From positions 1-36,661 of the forward strand of contig REDV01000123.1 of NCBI GenBank assembly GCA_007695365.1: a DNA stretch of 36,661 nt. The letters are read 5' to 3'. Position numbers and translations under genes: made by a program. Positions 16,467 through 25,319 of the stretch are shown here, one piece after another. The DNA comes from Cryomorphaceae bacterium (GTDB lineage: Bacteria > Bacteroidota > Bacteroidia > Flavobacteriales_D > SKUL01). A model generated the notes under the pieces. It was not told the origin of the DNA, made no database searches, and saw nothing but the letters and a program-made list of their open reading frames with translations. Numbering within the stretch: position 1 is the first letter of the stretch; the number at the start of each line of letters is the position of its first letter.

Positions 16467-19400
16467 GTGAGCCGGATTTGTTCATACATGATAATGCTGT
16501 TGGTGTTGGCTACAGGGTATAACCTCAAGGCACAGATTTTTGATGATTTTGAAGACGGTGATTTCACCCAAAACCCAGCTTGGACGGGCGATGAAGACCT
16601 GTTCTCGGTAGTGCCTTACGAGCTCGACGAAAGTGTACTTATGCTCCGGAGCAACAGCACCGGCGCAGCTACCTACTACCTGAGCACCCCCAGTTTTATT
16701 GTTTCAGAAACCTCGTGGGAGTTTTTTTTCAACCTGCGCTTTTCAGTAACCGGCGCCAACTTTATGGATACGTGGTTGGTGTCGGACGACGATAACCTCA
16801 ACAACGCGCAAAACGGCTACTTTGTGCGCTTCGGCCGCACCCAAAAAGACATCAGTTTCTGGAAGCGTACGGCCGGCTCGGATGAACTACTCTTTGACGG
16901 CCCCGACAATCAGATTAACAGTTCTACCAACAACCCCTTTCAAATCCGCATTACACGGAATGACGAGGGCTTATGGCTGATTTGGGTGGACCAGGGTGCC
17001 ACCGGAAACTTTGCGCTGTTGGGTGTGGTAAACGACAGTACGCACACCACAACCGCGGCTTTTGGTTTTCGCATCGTGCAATCGGGTGCAGCCGGACCGA
17101 TTCAAAGTCACTGGATCAACAACGTGAATGTGGCTGTGATGCCTCCGGATGAAACGCCGCCCGAGGTTATCGGAACCATCGCCCCCCAGGCCAACGAGGT
17201 GATTCTTCAGTTTAACGAGCCGCTTGATGAGGCCACCGCCGAAAACGTTTTGAATTACTCCATCAGCGACGGTATTGGCGCCCCAACCTCGGCCACCCTC
17301 AATGCAACCACCCTCACGCAAGTAACGCTTGCGCTGGGCAATCCGCTCAACGACGGCCAAACCTACACGCTCACAGTGAGCAACGTAGAAGACCTCGCCG
17401 GCAACAGCATGCCTCCTCAGGAAGTGGATGTGCTGTTTTTCACCATTGCCGAGCCGGAATTCAGAGAAGTGGTATTTAACGAGCTGATGGTGGACGAAAA
17501 TCCACCGGTGCAACTGCCCGCCGCAGAGTTTATCGAACTCTTCAACACCACCACCGACAAGTTCTTCAATACCGATGGCTGGACCTACGTAAACGGAACC
17601 ACGGTACGTGTACTTGACGAAGCGATTATTCCGCCGGGCGGATATCTGATTCTGTGCCGGGCGGCCGATATACCATTGTTTGAAACTTTCGGGCCGGTGT
17701 TGGGCCTCAGTTCGTGGCCTGCGCTCACCAACGCTGCCGACAGTCTCACTTTGATCAGTGAAGGCGGAACCATTCTCGACATTGTGAGCTACACCATCGC
17801 CTGGTACCAGGACCCTGAGAAAAGCGGAGGCGGCTATACGCTGGAGCAAATCAACCCTTTTGCCGAGTGCAGCGGTATGATGAACTGGCGGGCCACCGAC
17901 GACCCCTCGGGTGGAACTCCCGGAGCGCAGAACTCCATTTTCGACACCACGCCGGATACCGACCCGCCTGTATTGGTGGATTTCAACATCAACAACCCGC
18001 AAAGCATCACGTTTTTCTTCAATGAGCCGCTCGATCCTGAAAGTCTGAACGATGCGACCTATACCATTGAGCCGCCTATTGAGATTGAGAGCGCAGGCAC
18101 CGGAGGAGATTTCAGCTTTATCAACCTGCAACTGGCCGCTCCTATTGATACCGGCGTATTTTATACCATCACCATTACAGGTGTTACCGACTGCCCGGGC
18201 AATCTCATTGCCGACCAGAACAGCATTGAATTCCTCATCGGATTTATTCCCGGCCTGCACGAGGTACTCATCAACGAAATTATGGCCGACCCCACGCCTG
18301 CTGTTGGATTGCCGCCCCACGAATACATTGAGCTGTACAACCCTACCGACAAGATTTTTGACCTGAGCGGTTGTCGGATTTCCACGGCTACCTTCCGCCC
18401 CAACACCTTTATCTATCCCGGCGAGCACCTTGTGCTGATATCGCCCTCCAACGAAGGAGAATTTCCGGGTATTGAGCCCCAGGCGGTAATGCAGAGTATG
18501 AGCACCACCTTTCTCACCAACGCAGGCAGGGAGTTGTTTTTTGCCAACGACAACAACGAATTGATTGACCGCGTGGAGTACAGCGATGCATGGTATCGCG
18601 ACGCTGCAAAATCAGGTGGGGGCTGGAGTCTGGAGCGCATCAACCCCGAGGAGCCTTGCCGGGGTGGCGACAATTGGCGCGCTTCCACGAACGTGAACGG
18701 CGGAACCCCCGGCTTTGTAAACTCGGTACTCGATCTCACTCCCGACAACGTTGCTCCGAGACTTGTGGCCATTCTCGTACCCGATTCGGTGAGTATTGAG
18801 CTGGTTTTTGACAGGGTATTGGACGAGATTGCGGCGCTCACGGCGGGCTATGTGTTTTCTCCTGATTTAACACTGGCTTCTATTGAGCCGCTTTCTCCGG
18901 CCAACCTGCGCATTCGCCTCACTTTTACAGAGCCGCTGGAGCCCAACCTGCGCCACGACCTCGAAATTCTCGGGTTGACGAGTTGTACAGGTATTGATTT
19001 TGAAAACAACGACCCGGCTTATTTCGGTGTTCCTGCTGAACCCACAAGCGGCAACATGATCATCAACGAGGTACTTTTCAACACGCGTGTGGGTGGGGCC
19101 ACATATGTGGAAATGTACAACAACAGCAATGCGATTCTCAGCATCCGCGACTGGGAAATTGCCAACCTCGGCAACAACCAGTTCAGGCTGATCACCCCCG
19201 AAGCCTACATTCTGTTTCCCGGTGAATACATGGCCATTACCACCAACAAAAACAACATCATCGCCGAGTATCCTTTTGGCGACCCCAACCGGATATTACA
19301 GATCCCCGGTATGCCCTCGCTTAATAACAACGACGGACAGGTGCGGCTCATCAATGCCGATGGCCAAGTGGTAGATGCCTTTGATTACGAGGCCAGCATG

Positions 19401-19877
19401 CACTTTCCACTGTTGCGCACAGTTCGGGGTGTATCACTCGAACGAATTGATTTTGATCGTCCAACCGACGACCGCACCAATTGGATGTCGGCCGCAGAAA
19501 CCGTAAACTGGGGTACACCCGGGGTTGAAAATTCGCAGTTTCAGCGCGCAGCCGATGATGACGGCGAAGTATGGGTTGACCCCGAAATTTTTTCGCCGGA
19601 CAACGACGGCTTTAACGATGTGCTGAACATCAATTACCGTTTCAGTGAGCCGGGTCTGGCGGGAAGTATCACCATTTACGATTCGGCGGGGCGTTTACTG
19701 CGAAGGTTGGTGCGCAATGAGCTGCTGGGCACGGAAGGTACCATTTCGTGGGACGGCACCGGCGAGCAGGGAGAGCGTGCACGAATCGGCATTCACATCG
19801 TGTATTTTGAGGTGTACTCTCCCGACGGAATGGTGCGCGGCTACAAGCGCAGTTGCGTGGTATCATCGCGCTTCTGA
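16467..19877 (+). CDS. Secreted multidomain protein with lamin-tail and Ig-like repeats, T9SS-like C-terminus
   Basis: An 1136-residue exported protein. The GTG at 16467 is preferred because it adds an arginine before the hydrophobic signal (MIMLLVLATGYNLKAQ); an ATG at 16488 is the alternative. After an N-terminal beta-sandwich domain (to about residue 225), three pairs alternate: an Ig-like SbsA/Big_5-type domain (beginning at DETPPEV, DTDPPVL and DNVAPRL, near 227, 497 and 757) and a lamin-tail domain (VVFNELMVDE, VLINEIMADP, MIINEVLFNT, near 335, 600 and 865, each with an EFIELFN/EYIELYN/YVEMYN motif and ending in GGTPG or WGTPG). The last 100 residues (EIFSPDNDGFND, then IYDSAGRLLRRL and SWDGTGEQG) look like the gliding-motility/FlgD-type domains that serve as type IX secretion signals. 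Likely surface-attached or released; function unknown. Its end overlaps the convergent crtYcd gene by 15 bases. Confidence 0.85.
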   Translation: MSRICSYMIMLLVLATGYNLKAQIFDDFEDGDFTQNPAWTGDEDLFSVVPYELDESVLMLRSNSTGAATYYLSTPSFIVSETSWEFFFNLRFSVTGANFMDTWLVSDDDNLNNAQNGYFVRFGRTQKDISFWKRTAGSDELLFDGPDNQINSSTNNPFQIRITRNDEGLWLIWVDQGATGNFALLGVVNDSTHTTTAAFGFRIVQSGAAGPIQSHWINNVNVAVMPPDETPPEVIGTIAPQANEVILQFNEPLDEATAENVLNYSISDGIGAPTSATLNATTLTQVTLALGNPLNDGQTYTLTVSNVEDLAGNSMPPQEVDVLFFTIAEPEFREVVFNELMVDENPPVQLPAAEFIELFNTTTDKFFNTDGWTYVNGTTVRVLDEAIIPPGGYLILCRAADIPLFETFGPVLGLSSWPALTNAADSLTLISEGGTILDIVSYTIAWYQDPEKSGGGYTLEQINPFAECSGMMNWRATDDPSGGTPGAQNSIFDTTPDTDPPVLVDFNINNPQSITFFFNEPLDPESLNDATYTIEPPIEIESAGTGGDFSFINLQLAAPIDTGVFYTITITGVTDCPGNLIADQNSIEFLIGFIPGLHEVLINEIMADPTPAVGLPPHEYIELYNPTDKIFDLSGCRISTATFRPNTFIYPGEHLVLISPSNEGEFPGIEPQAVMQSMSTTFLTNAGRELFFANDNNELIDRVEYSDAWYRDAAKSGGGWSLERINPEEPCRGGDNWRASTNVNGGTPGFVNSVLDLTPDNVAPRLVAILVPDSVSIELVFDRVLDEIAALTAGYVFSPDLTLASIEPLSPANLRIRLTFTEPLEPNLRHDLEILGLTSCTGIDFENNDPAYFGVPAEPTSGNMIINEVLFNTRVGGATYVEMYNNSNAILSIRDWEIANLGNNQFRLITPEAYILFPGEYMAITTNKNNIIAEYPFGDPNRILQIPGMPSLNNNDGQVRLINADGQVVDAFDYEASMHFPLLRTVRGVSLERIDFDRPTDDRTNWMSAAETVNWGTPGVENSQFQRAADDDGEVWVDPEIFSPDNDGFNDVLNINYRFSEPGLAGSITIYDSAGRLLRRLVRNELLGTEGTISWDGTGEQGERARIGIHIVYFEVYSPDGMVRGYKRSCVVSSRF

Positions 19878-20573
19878 CCAGGGCGAAACACCGGCCCGGT
19901 TTCGAAACCACTCATAGAGTGCGGTAGTCATCAGCAGCATGGCAAATCCGTACACCGTGTCCTCCATTGGTATGGTGAGAATGCGTGTGCCGATGATGTG
20001 TGCCTCGTTGTAGTACACCACCACATTTCCGAGAAAAGAACCTGTGAGCACGCCGTTCACCAGGATAAAGGGCACGAGAATCACCCCAAACATCAGGTAA
20101 AAACGCCCGAGCCAAACAGGCCTCCAGGCAATTCCTACCCAGGCAAGGAGCAGAACAGCCGAAAAGGCGCTCCACAACGTATGCAAACGACCGGGGAACT
20201 TGATCAGCAACACCACGCAGAAAATGAGCAGCAGCCCGGTGATGTAGGGCGCCGCCTTCCCCAACAAATCCTTGTGGATAAAGTAGTTCAGCACCTCGTA
20301 CGAAAACAGGCATACGTAAGGAATCACAAAAAAGAACAGAATTTCCTCGATGGGCAGGCCGAGAATCTTCAAACCGAGCAGGTAATCGTCGTTGAAGCCC
20401 CAAACGCCCCAACGGGTAAACAGCACATCCCACACAATAAACACCAGCGCCATGACAAGTGTGGCCGGAAGCAAGTGTGGCATTTTCCCAATAAAATGGA
20501 TGTGTTTTCTCTCGAACGAGCGGATAACGGGCACCGCCAGTGAAAAGAGCAATACGAGGGAGTAGGTAAACAT
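19863..20573 (-). CDS. crtYcd: Lycopene beta-cyclase, fused CrtYc-CrtYd type
   Basis: It converts lycopene to beta-carotene in the cytoplasmic membrane. The 236-residue protein is almost entirely membrane helices and contains two tandem copies of the small heterodimeric-type lycopene cyclase domain. Copy one has FTRWGVWGFNDDYLLG followed by LPIEEILFF (near residues 73-81); copy two has YYNEAHIIGTRIL followed by IPMEDTVYGF (near 201-210). The paired acidic motifs (PIEE, PMED) are the conserved catalytic acids. In Gram-positive bacteria the halves are separate genes; the fused form is common in Bacteroidota. It is the last gene of the pigment operon, six bases after crtZ, and ends inside the tail of the convergent lamin-tail gene. 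Confidence 0.9.
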   Translation of the reverse strand: MFTYSLVLLFSLAVPVIRSFERKHIHFIGKMPHLLPATLVMALVFIVWDVLFTRWGVWGFNDDYLLGLKILGLPIEEILFFFVIPYVCLFSYEVLNYFIHKDLLGKAAPYITGLLLIFCVVLLIKFPGRLHTLWSAFSAVLLLAWVGIAWRPVWLGRFYLMFGVILVPFILVNGVLTGSFLGNVVVYYNEAHIIGTRILTIPMEDTVYGFAMLLMTTALYEWFRNRAGVSPWSEAR

Positions 20574-20579
20574 GAGCTG

Positions 20580-21056
20580 CTAGCCCCGGGCCGTCTTTTG
20601 CTTGCGTTTGTATTGAAGGGCCTCGCGGAAAAACTTCCAGGGCACAATCAACATACCGAAGCACTCGCCATCTTCCTTGCCGAGCTTTTTGTGGTGCACC
20701 TTGTGGGCCTTTCGGATTGCGCGCAGATACACGTTGTCGGTGCGGGTAAACCACTTGATGCGCTGATGAATCACAATTTCGTGGATAAAGGTGTAGGCCA
20801 CGCCATACACGAGAATGCCCCACCCGAAGGCCCGCGATACCGGCGATTCATAGATGCTGCCAAGCATCATCAGCAACCAGCTGGGAATGGCAAAAATCAG
20901 GAAGAATATATCGTTCTTTTCAAAGGGTTTTTCATCACGCACGTGGTGGTCTTCGTGAAGTACCCACAGAAATCCATGCATCACGTATTTGTGCATGGCC
21001 CACGCCACAAACTCCATGACCACAAAGGTTCCGATGACAATAAGGAAGAATTGCAC
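20580..21056 (-). CDS. crtZ: Beta-carotene hydroxylase (fatty-acid hydroxylase superfamily)
   Basis: It hydroxylates the beta-ionone rings of beta-carotene to give cryptoxanthin and zeaxanthin, using a di-iron centre and O2 in the membrane. The 158-residue protein has about four membrane helices and the full set of histidine boxes: His22 and His27 (MHKYVMH), His34, His37 and His38 (LHEDHH), the mid-protein FIHEIVIH, and HKVHH near residue 120. Length and motif spacing fit CrtZ. It lies 22 bases after the redox protein gene and six bases before the cyclase, so the operon can make zeaxanthin from the C40 backbone. No ketolase (crtW) is visible in the window. Confidence 0.93.
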   Translation of the reverse strand: MQFFLIVIGTFVVMEFVAWAMHKYVMHGFLWVLHEDHHVRDEKPFEKNDIFFLIFAIPSWLLMMLGSIYESPVSRAFGWGILVYGVAYTFIHEIVIHQRIKWFTRTDNVYLRAIRKAHKVHHKKLGKEDGECFGMLIVPWKFFREALQYKRKQKTARG

Positions 21057-21078
21057 GAGCTCGAATTTTGGAGCAAAG

Positions 21079-21594
21079 TTAGCAATTTAGTAGCTCTCGG
21101 TAGCGAGGTCGGTCTGAAGCATAGCGATGGATAAAACTTGAAATGACCTTATTTTGACGAAGCATAAATACGCCAGGCATTTGATAGGGGTCTGCAACGG
21201 GATTTCCGATAAGGTGTCCCTTGAGCAAACCGGCCACAAAGCCCCGCCAAATAACGCGTGGGCCAAGAAGTTGCCACCACTTGCCGCGATTCAGGCCATA
21301 CTCACGGTAGAGCTCCTGCTCGGGATCGGTAATGTGCGATACATCATCGAGCTCATAAATGTTCAGCACCTCGTTGGCGTAAGACATACGGCTCATGTGC
21401 ACAAGCACAATCTTGATGTTCTTTTTGGCGGCCTCTTCTTTGATTTTACTCAGCTCCACGAGCGATTCGCGGCAAAAAGTACAACCAAAATGGCGCAAAA
21501 AAACGAGAAGCACGGGGCCGTTATGACTCAGCTCGGATAGCTTCTCTCCTTTATTTGTAATGGCGTCGATCATATTCTCTGAAGGTTGAAACAA
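21079..21594 (-). CDS. Thioredoxin-fold redox protein (AhpC/TSA_2, SelL-like)
   Basis: A 171-residue cytoplasmic protein of the peroxiredoxin-like AhpC/TSA_2 group. A redox CxxC motif lies at Cys38-Cys41 (FLRHFGCTFC) after the first strand (VLLVFLRHF), followed by IVLVHMSRMS, a TDPEQELYREYGL segment and the late QMPGVFMLRQNKV strand that closes the fold. There is no signal peptide. The family is often labelled SelL-related redox protein, and selenocysteine is replaced by cysteine here. It sits between the photolyase and crtZ with 22-base gaps on both sides, so it is part of the pigment/photorepair transcript. A role in removing peroxides or keeping an electron carrier reduced for the hydroxylase is inference only. 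Confidence 0.78.
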   Translation of the reverse strand: MFQPSENMIDAITNKGEKLSELSHNGPVLLVFLRHFGCTFCRESLVELSKIKEEAAKKNIKIVLVHMSRMSYANEVLNIYELDDVSHITDPEQELYREYGLNRGKWWQLLGPRVIWRGFVAGLLKGHLIGNPVADPYQMPGVFMLRQNKVISSFIHRYASDRPRYRELLNC

Positions 21595-21616
21595 CTCATC
21601 GCGGCAAAAGTTTCGA

Positions 21617-22933
21617 TTATTTGAATTTTACTGCTTCTGCATAGCGCTGTATAGCACGCTCACGCGCGAACCTGTGCTCAACAACTGGAAGGGGGTATTG
21701 GTTCAGTTCATTGAGTTCGGGGACCCATTTTCTGGTGTACACGCCTTTGGCATCAAACTTTTCGGCCTGCAAAGCCGGATTGAAAACCCTGAAATAAGGC
21801 GCTGCATCACAACCGGTTCCGGCGGCCCACTGCCAGCTCCCGTTGTTGCTTGCAAGTTCAAAGTCCAATAGGTGCCGTGCAAACCAGGCTTCACCCTTTC
21901 GCCAGTCAATCAGCAGGTGTTTGGTGAGGAAACTGGCCGTAATCATGCGCACGCGGTTGTGCATGTGGCCTGTTTGGAGCAATTCGCGCATTCCGGCATC
22001 TACGATGGGATATCCGGTTTGACCCTTGCACCACGCCTCGAAATGTGCTTCGTTGTTTTCCCAGTTGATGCGGTCGTATTCCGGCCGGAAAGACCGCGTT
22101 ACCACATGCGGAAAATGATGGAGAATGCTCATAAAAAACTCACGCCACACAAGCTGCTTCAGCCATACTTCGCCGTGCTCGGCTCCCTTGCGAATCATGT
22201 CGCGCACCGACACCGTTCCGAAGCGCAGGTGAATGCCGAGGCGCGAGGTGCCATCCACGGCAGGAAAGTCGCGCTTTTCGCCATAAGCCTGCACGATTTT
22301 GGCCGGCACATCGCTTCCGGGAAAGGGGTAGTTTCGGTCTTCAAATCCCATTTCAGCGAGGGTAGGCATGGGCAAAGCTGCGTAGCGATGGAGGGCACTG
22401 AGCAGGTCTTCGGACGGGTAATTGGGCACTCCGTCGGTTTTCATGCGCTCCAGCCATTTTCTGGAATACGGCGTGTACACCGTGTAGGGCTTGCCATCTG
22501 CTTTCAGGATGTCGCCACCCTCAAATAGCACCTGGTCTTTGAAGCTTTGAAAGCCAATATCTTTTTCGCGGAGCATTGCCGCCACCTCGCTGTCACGGCG
22601 CGTTGCATAGGGTTCGTAGTCGTGGTTGGTGTACACGGCATCCACGGGGAAGGATTCACTTATCTGCTTGAAAACATCGAGCGGACGACCGTAAAAGACC
22701 TGCAAATCGCCTCCCTCCTTTCGCAGAAGCGTGCGCAGATTTTCCAATCGGCGATAGATAAACACCACGCGCCGGTCGTCGGGCGGCAGCTCATCGAGGA
22801 TATCGCGGTCAAATACAAAGACAGGCAATACAGGCCTTCCGGAGCTGAGGGCGCGGTATAATCCGTGGTTGTCGTTGAGACGCAAATCGCGCCTGAACCA
22901 AAATACCGCAACGGACTGGGCGTTGATTGACAT
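21617..22933 (-). CDS. phrB: Deoxyribodipyrimidine photolyase / cryptochrome family
   Basis: It repairs UV-induced cyclobutane pyrimidine dimers with blue light and FADH-. The 438-residue protein has the N-terminal antenna Rossmann domain (VFWFRRDLRLNDNHGL, residues 10-25) and a helical FAD domain with TGYPIVDAGMREL near 302-314, HNRVRMITASFLTKHL near 321-336 and the strongly conserved NNGSWQWAAGTGCDAAPYFR near 364-383. These are the signature residues of class I CPD photolyases; the length is somewhat short for the family but complete. A cryptochrome-type photoreceptor cannot be excluded by eye. It stands in the middle of the carotenoid operon, 30 bases after crtB and 22 before the redox gene, so photorepair and pigment are made together. 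Confidence 0.93.
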   Translation of the reverse strand: MSINAQSVAVFWFRRDLRLNDNHGLYRALSSGRPVLPVFVFDRDILDELPPDDRRVVFIYRRLENLRTLLRKEGGDLQVFYGRPLDVFKQISESFPVDAVYTNHDYEPYATRRDSEVAAMLREKDIGFQSFKDQVLFEGGDILKADGKPYTVYTPYSRKWLERMKTDGVPNYPSEDLLSALHRYAALPMPTLAEMGFEDRNYPFPGSDVPAKIVQAYGEKRDFPAVDGTSRLGIHLRFGTVSVRDMIRKGAEHGEVWLKQLVWREFFMSILHHFPHVVTRSFRPEYDRINWENNEAHFEAWCKGQTGYPIVDAGMRELLQTGHMHNRVRMITASFLTKHLLIDWRKGEAWFARHLLDFELASNNGSWQWAAGTGCDAAPYFRVFNPALQAEKFDAKGVYTRKWVPELNELNQYPLPVVEHRFARERAIQRYAEAVKFK

Positions 22934-22963
22934 GTGCGAAAGTTGAGTGAAGCAGCAGACCTG

Positions 22964-23809
22964 CTAAATCATATTGAGCTGATGCCTCAGGTAGCTTGTA
23001 AGGAACAGCAGGTACTTGCGTTTGTTCGAAATGCGAATGCGCGTGGTTAGAATCACCGATGCCGGTGTGCGCTTAACCTTGTTGAAGAGCTGCTGATAGT
23101 AAACGTAGGCCACATACACCCCAAAGCGCGATTTTTTGGGCAACATGCGAATGCCGGTGAGGCCCTCGTCGAAGTCTTTCTGAACATCCACCTCAATTTC
23201 CTTCTTCACCGCGTCGTTGAACTCGCCCATTTCCACCCCGGGAAAATAGGTGCGCCCCATGATTTGGTAATCGGCTTTGAGGTCGCGCAGAAAGTTGATT
23301 TTCTGAAATGCAGAACCCAGTCGGCGGGCGTAGTGCTTTAGGTCGTCGTAGCGATTGACGTCGCCCTCCAGGAAAACACGCAGGCACATCAGGCCCACCA
23401 CCTCTGCCGAGCCATCAATGTATTCCTTGTAGCCTTCCTCGTCGTAGTTTTTCTCGCTGAGGTCGAGCTCCATGCTGTGCAGGAAGGTATCTATGAGCTC
23501 ACGCTCAATGTGGTACTTGTTTACCACCAATTGAAAGCTGTGCAGAATGGGGTTCAGGCTGATTTTTTCTTCAATAGCGCGGTAGGTATCGGCTTTGAAA
23601 CGGTCGAGCAGTTCGCGTTTGTTGTGTTCGTGAAAGGTGTCAACAATCTCGTCGGCAAAGCGCACAAAACCGTAGATGCCATATATGGGCAGGTGAAAAT
23701 CGCGGTGCAGAAACCGGATACCCAAAGAGAAAGATGTGCTGTACTTATTGGTGGTAAGCTTGCTGCAATGCAAACACACGTCATCGTATAGGTCTCGCTG
23801 GCGACTCAT
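22964..23809 (-). CDS. crtB: Phytoene synthase
   Basis: It condenses two geranylgeranyl diphosphates to phytoene, the first committed step to C40 carotenoids. The 281-residue protein of the squalene/phytoene synthase family has both Asp-rich Mg-diphosphate motifs: DEIVDTFHEH (near residues 52-61) and FLRDLKADYQIMGRTYFP (near 173-190). The SFSLGIRFLHRD segment near residue 26 and the YVYYQQLFNKV end also fit. Squalene synthase is less likely because the gene adjoins crtI and crtZ. The gap to crtI is 31 bases. No geranylgeranyl diphosphate synthase is seen in this window, so the precursor must come from elsewhere. Confidence 0.93.
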   Translation of the reverse strand: MSRQRDLYDDVCLHCSKLTTNKYSTSFSLGIRFLHRDFHLPIYGIYGFVRFADEIVDTFHEHNKRELLDRFKADTYRAIEEKISLNPILHSFQLVVNKYHIERELIDTFLHSMELDLSEKNYDEEGYKEYIDGSAEVVGLMCLRVFLEGDVNRYDDLKHYARRLGSAFQKINFLRDLKADYQIMGRTYFPGVEMGEFNDAVKKEIEVDVQKDFDEGLTGIRMLPKKSRFGVYVAYVYYQQLFNKVKRTPASVILTTRIRISNKRKYLLFLTSYLRHQLNMI

Positions 23810-23840
23810 GCTGCAAAGTTAATTTTCCTTGTGACTCTGC

Positions 23841-25319
23841 TCAGCGCTGCTCGCGGGCAATCTGCTTCGAAACTACTTTTCCGGAAATGATGGTGGGAGG
23901 CACCCCGGGGCCCGGCACCGTAAGCTGACCGGCAAAGTAGAGGTTCTTTACTTTTTTGCTTTTGAGCGAGGGCTTGAGCACAGCCGTTTGCAGCAGGGTG
24001 TTGGCCAAACCGTACGCGTTACCTTTAAAGCTGTTGTAGTCTTCCACGAAGTTGCGGTGTGCGTACGACGCTTTAACCTCAATATGATCGCGTATGGAGG
24101 TTCCGCAAAAACGCTCCAGTTTGTCCATGGCGTAATTGAAGTACTTTTCGCGCACCTCGTCGGTGTCTTCAAGGCCAATCGCCACAGGAATGAGGATCAC
24201 CAGGTTTTCGCCGTTTTCGGGTGCAACCGAGGGGTCTTTTCTGGAGGCGCATGACACGTACAACAAGGGCTTGGTGGGCCATTGAGGACGGTCGTAAATT
24301 TCTTCCGCATGCTGATCAAAAGGCTCATCGAAAATGAGGTTGTGGTGCAGAAGGTTGTCGAGCTTCTTGTTCACCCCGAGGTAAAACAGCAGGCTGGATG
24401 GTGCCATTACGCGGGTGTTCCAGTATTTCTCGCTATAGTTTCGGTAGGGCGCTTCGAGTAATTTCTGGTCAATATGGTTGTAATCACCGGCGCCTACAAG
24501 CACATCACAGGGGTAGGTGCCTTTGTCGGTTTCAACGGCAACTGCCTTGCCGCTTTCAACTACAATTTTGGTCACCGCTTCATTGAACCTGAATTCAGCA
24601 CCTTGTTTGCGGGCCACTTCAGCCATTCCGCGGGCCACCATGTGCATGCCTCCCATGGGGTACCATGTTCCGAGGCGCAGGTCAGCGTAGTTCATCAGGC
24701 TGTAAAGTGCTGGTGTATCGCCCGGTTTGGCTCCGAGAAACAGCACCGGAAACTCCAGCAACTGGCGCAAACGCTCGTTCTTGAATTTCTTGTGGATTTC
24801 CTTGCGGATGGAGCTGAACAAATCGAGTTTAAAGAGTGCCTTGAGCACCTTGATATCTGCAAACTCAAAGATGGAGAGGCCGGGCTTGTGCACAAATTCA
24901 CCCATACCTGTTTGGTACTTGAAGGCTGCATCATCGAGAAAGGCGCGCAGTTTGGCTCCGCTTCCGGGCTCGTATTGCTCAAAAAGTGCTTCCTGTGCGG
25001 CAGCGTCTGCGGCAATGTCCACAAATTCATCGGCACTAAAAAAGACCCGGTAGGCCGGGTCTAATTGAATAAGCTGGTAGAAATCGGAAGTTTTGTGCCC
25101 AAAATCGTTAAAAAACTGCTCAAATACTTCCGGCATCCAATACCAGCTAGGGCCCATGTCGAAGGTGTAACCCTTTTCTTTATACAACCTTGCCCTACCC
25201 CCCGGTTCGGAAAGTTTTTCAATAATGGTTACCTGAAAGCCCTGCTGGGCGAGATACGATGCAGATGAGAGCCCTGCAAACCCCGCACCGATTACAACTG
25301 CGCTTTTAGTCCTGGTCAT
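23841..25319 (-). CDS. crtI: Phytoene desaturase
   Basis: An FAD-dependent membrane-associated desaturase that converts phytoene to lycopene. The 492-residue protein begins with the dinucleotide-binding fold (VVIGAGFAGLSSASYL, residues 8-23, then IIEKLSEPGGRA) and the substrate-side motif GYTFDMGPSWYWMPEVF near 50-66. The C-terminal CrtI signature NLYFAGQLTVPGPGVPPTIISG is present near 462-483. Length matches bacterial CrtI. Its ATG overlaps the end of the sigma factor gene by 14 bases, so its translation is coupled to the sigma factor. CrtN- or CrtD-like desaturases are alternatives, but the crtB/crtZ/crtYcd context favours CrtI. Confidence 0.94.
   Translation of the reverse strand: MTRTKSAVVIGAGFAGLSSASYLAQQGFQVTIIEKLSEPGGRARLYKEKGYTFDMGPSWYWMPEVFEQFFNDFGHKTSDFYQLIQLDPAYRVFFSADEFVDIAADAAAQEALFEQYEPGSGAKLRAFLDDAAFKYQTGMGEFVHKPGLSIFEFADIKVLKALFKLDLFSSIRKEIHKKFKNERLRQLLEFPVLFLGAKPGDTPALYSLMNYADLRLGTWYPMGGMHMVARGMAEVARKQGAEFRFNEAVTKIVVESGKAVAVETDKGTYPCDVLVGAGDYNHIDQKLLEAPYRNYSEKYWNTRVMAPSSLLFYLGVNKKLDNLLHHNLIFDEPFDQHAEEIYDRPQWPTKPLLYVSCASRKDPSVAPENGENLVILIPVAIGLEDTDEVREKYFNYAMDKLERFCGTSIRDHIEVKASYAHRNFVEDYNSFKGNAYGLANTLLQTAVLKPSLKSKKVKNLYFAGQLTVPGPGVPPTIISGKVVSKQIAREQR

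Noticed and set aside
16971-18428. 485-residue minus-strand frame
   Set aside because: Antisense to the lamin-tail protein, which has a signal peptide and repeated domains; the shadow is Arg/Gly/Val-rich.
19912-20823. 303-residue minus-strand frame across crtZ and crtYcd
   Set aside because: It is out of frame with both enzymes, whose motifs and lengths are complete.
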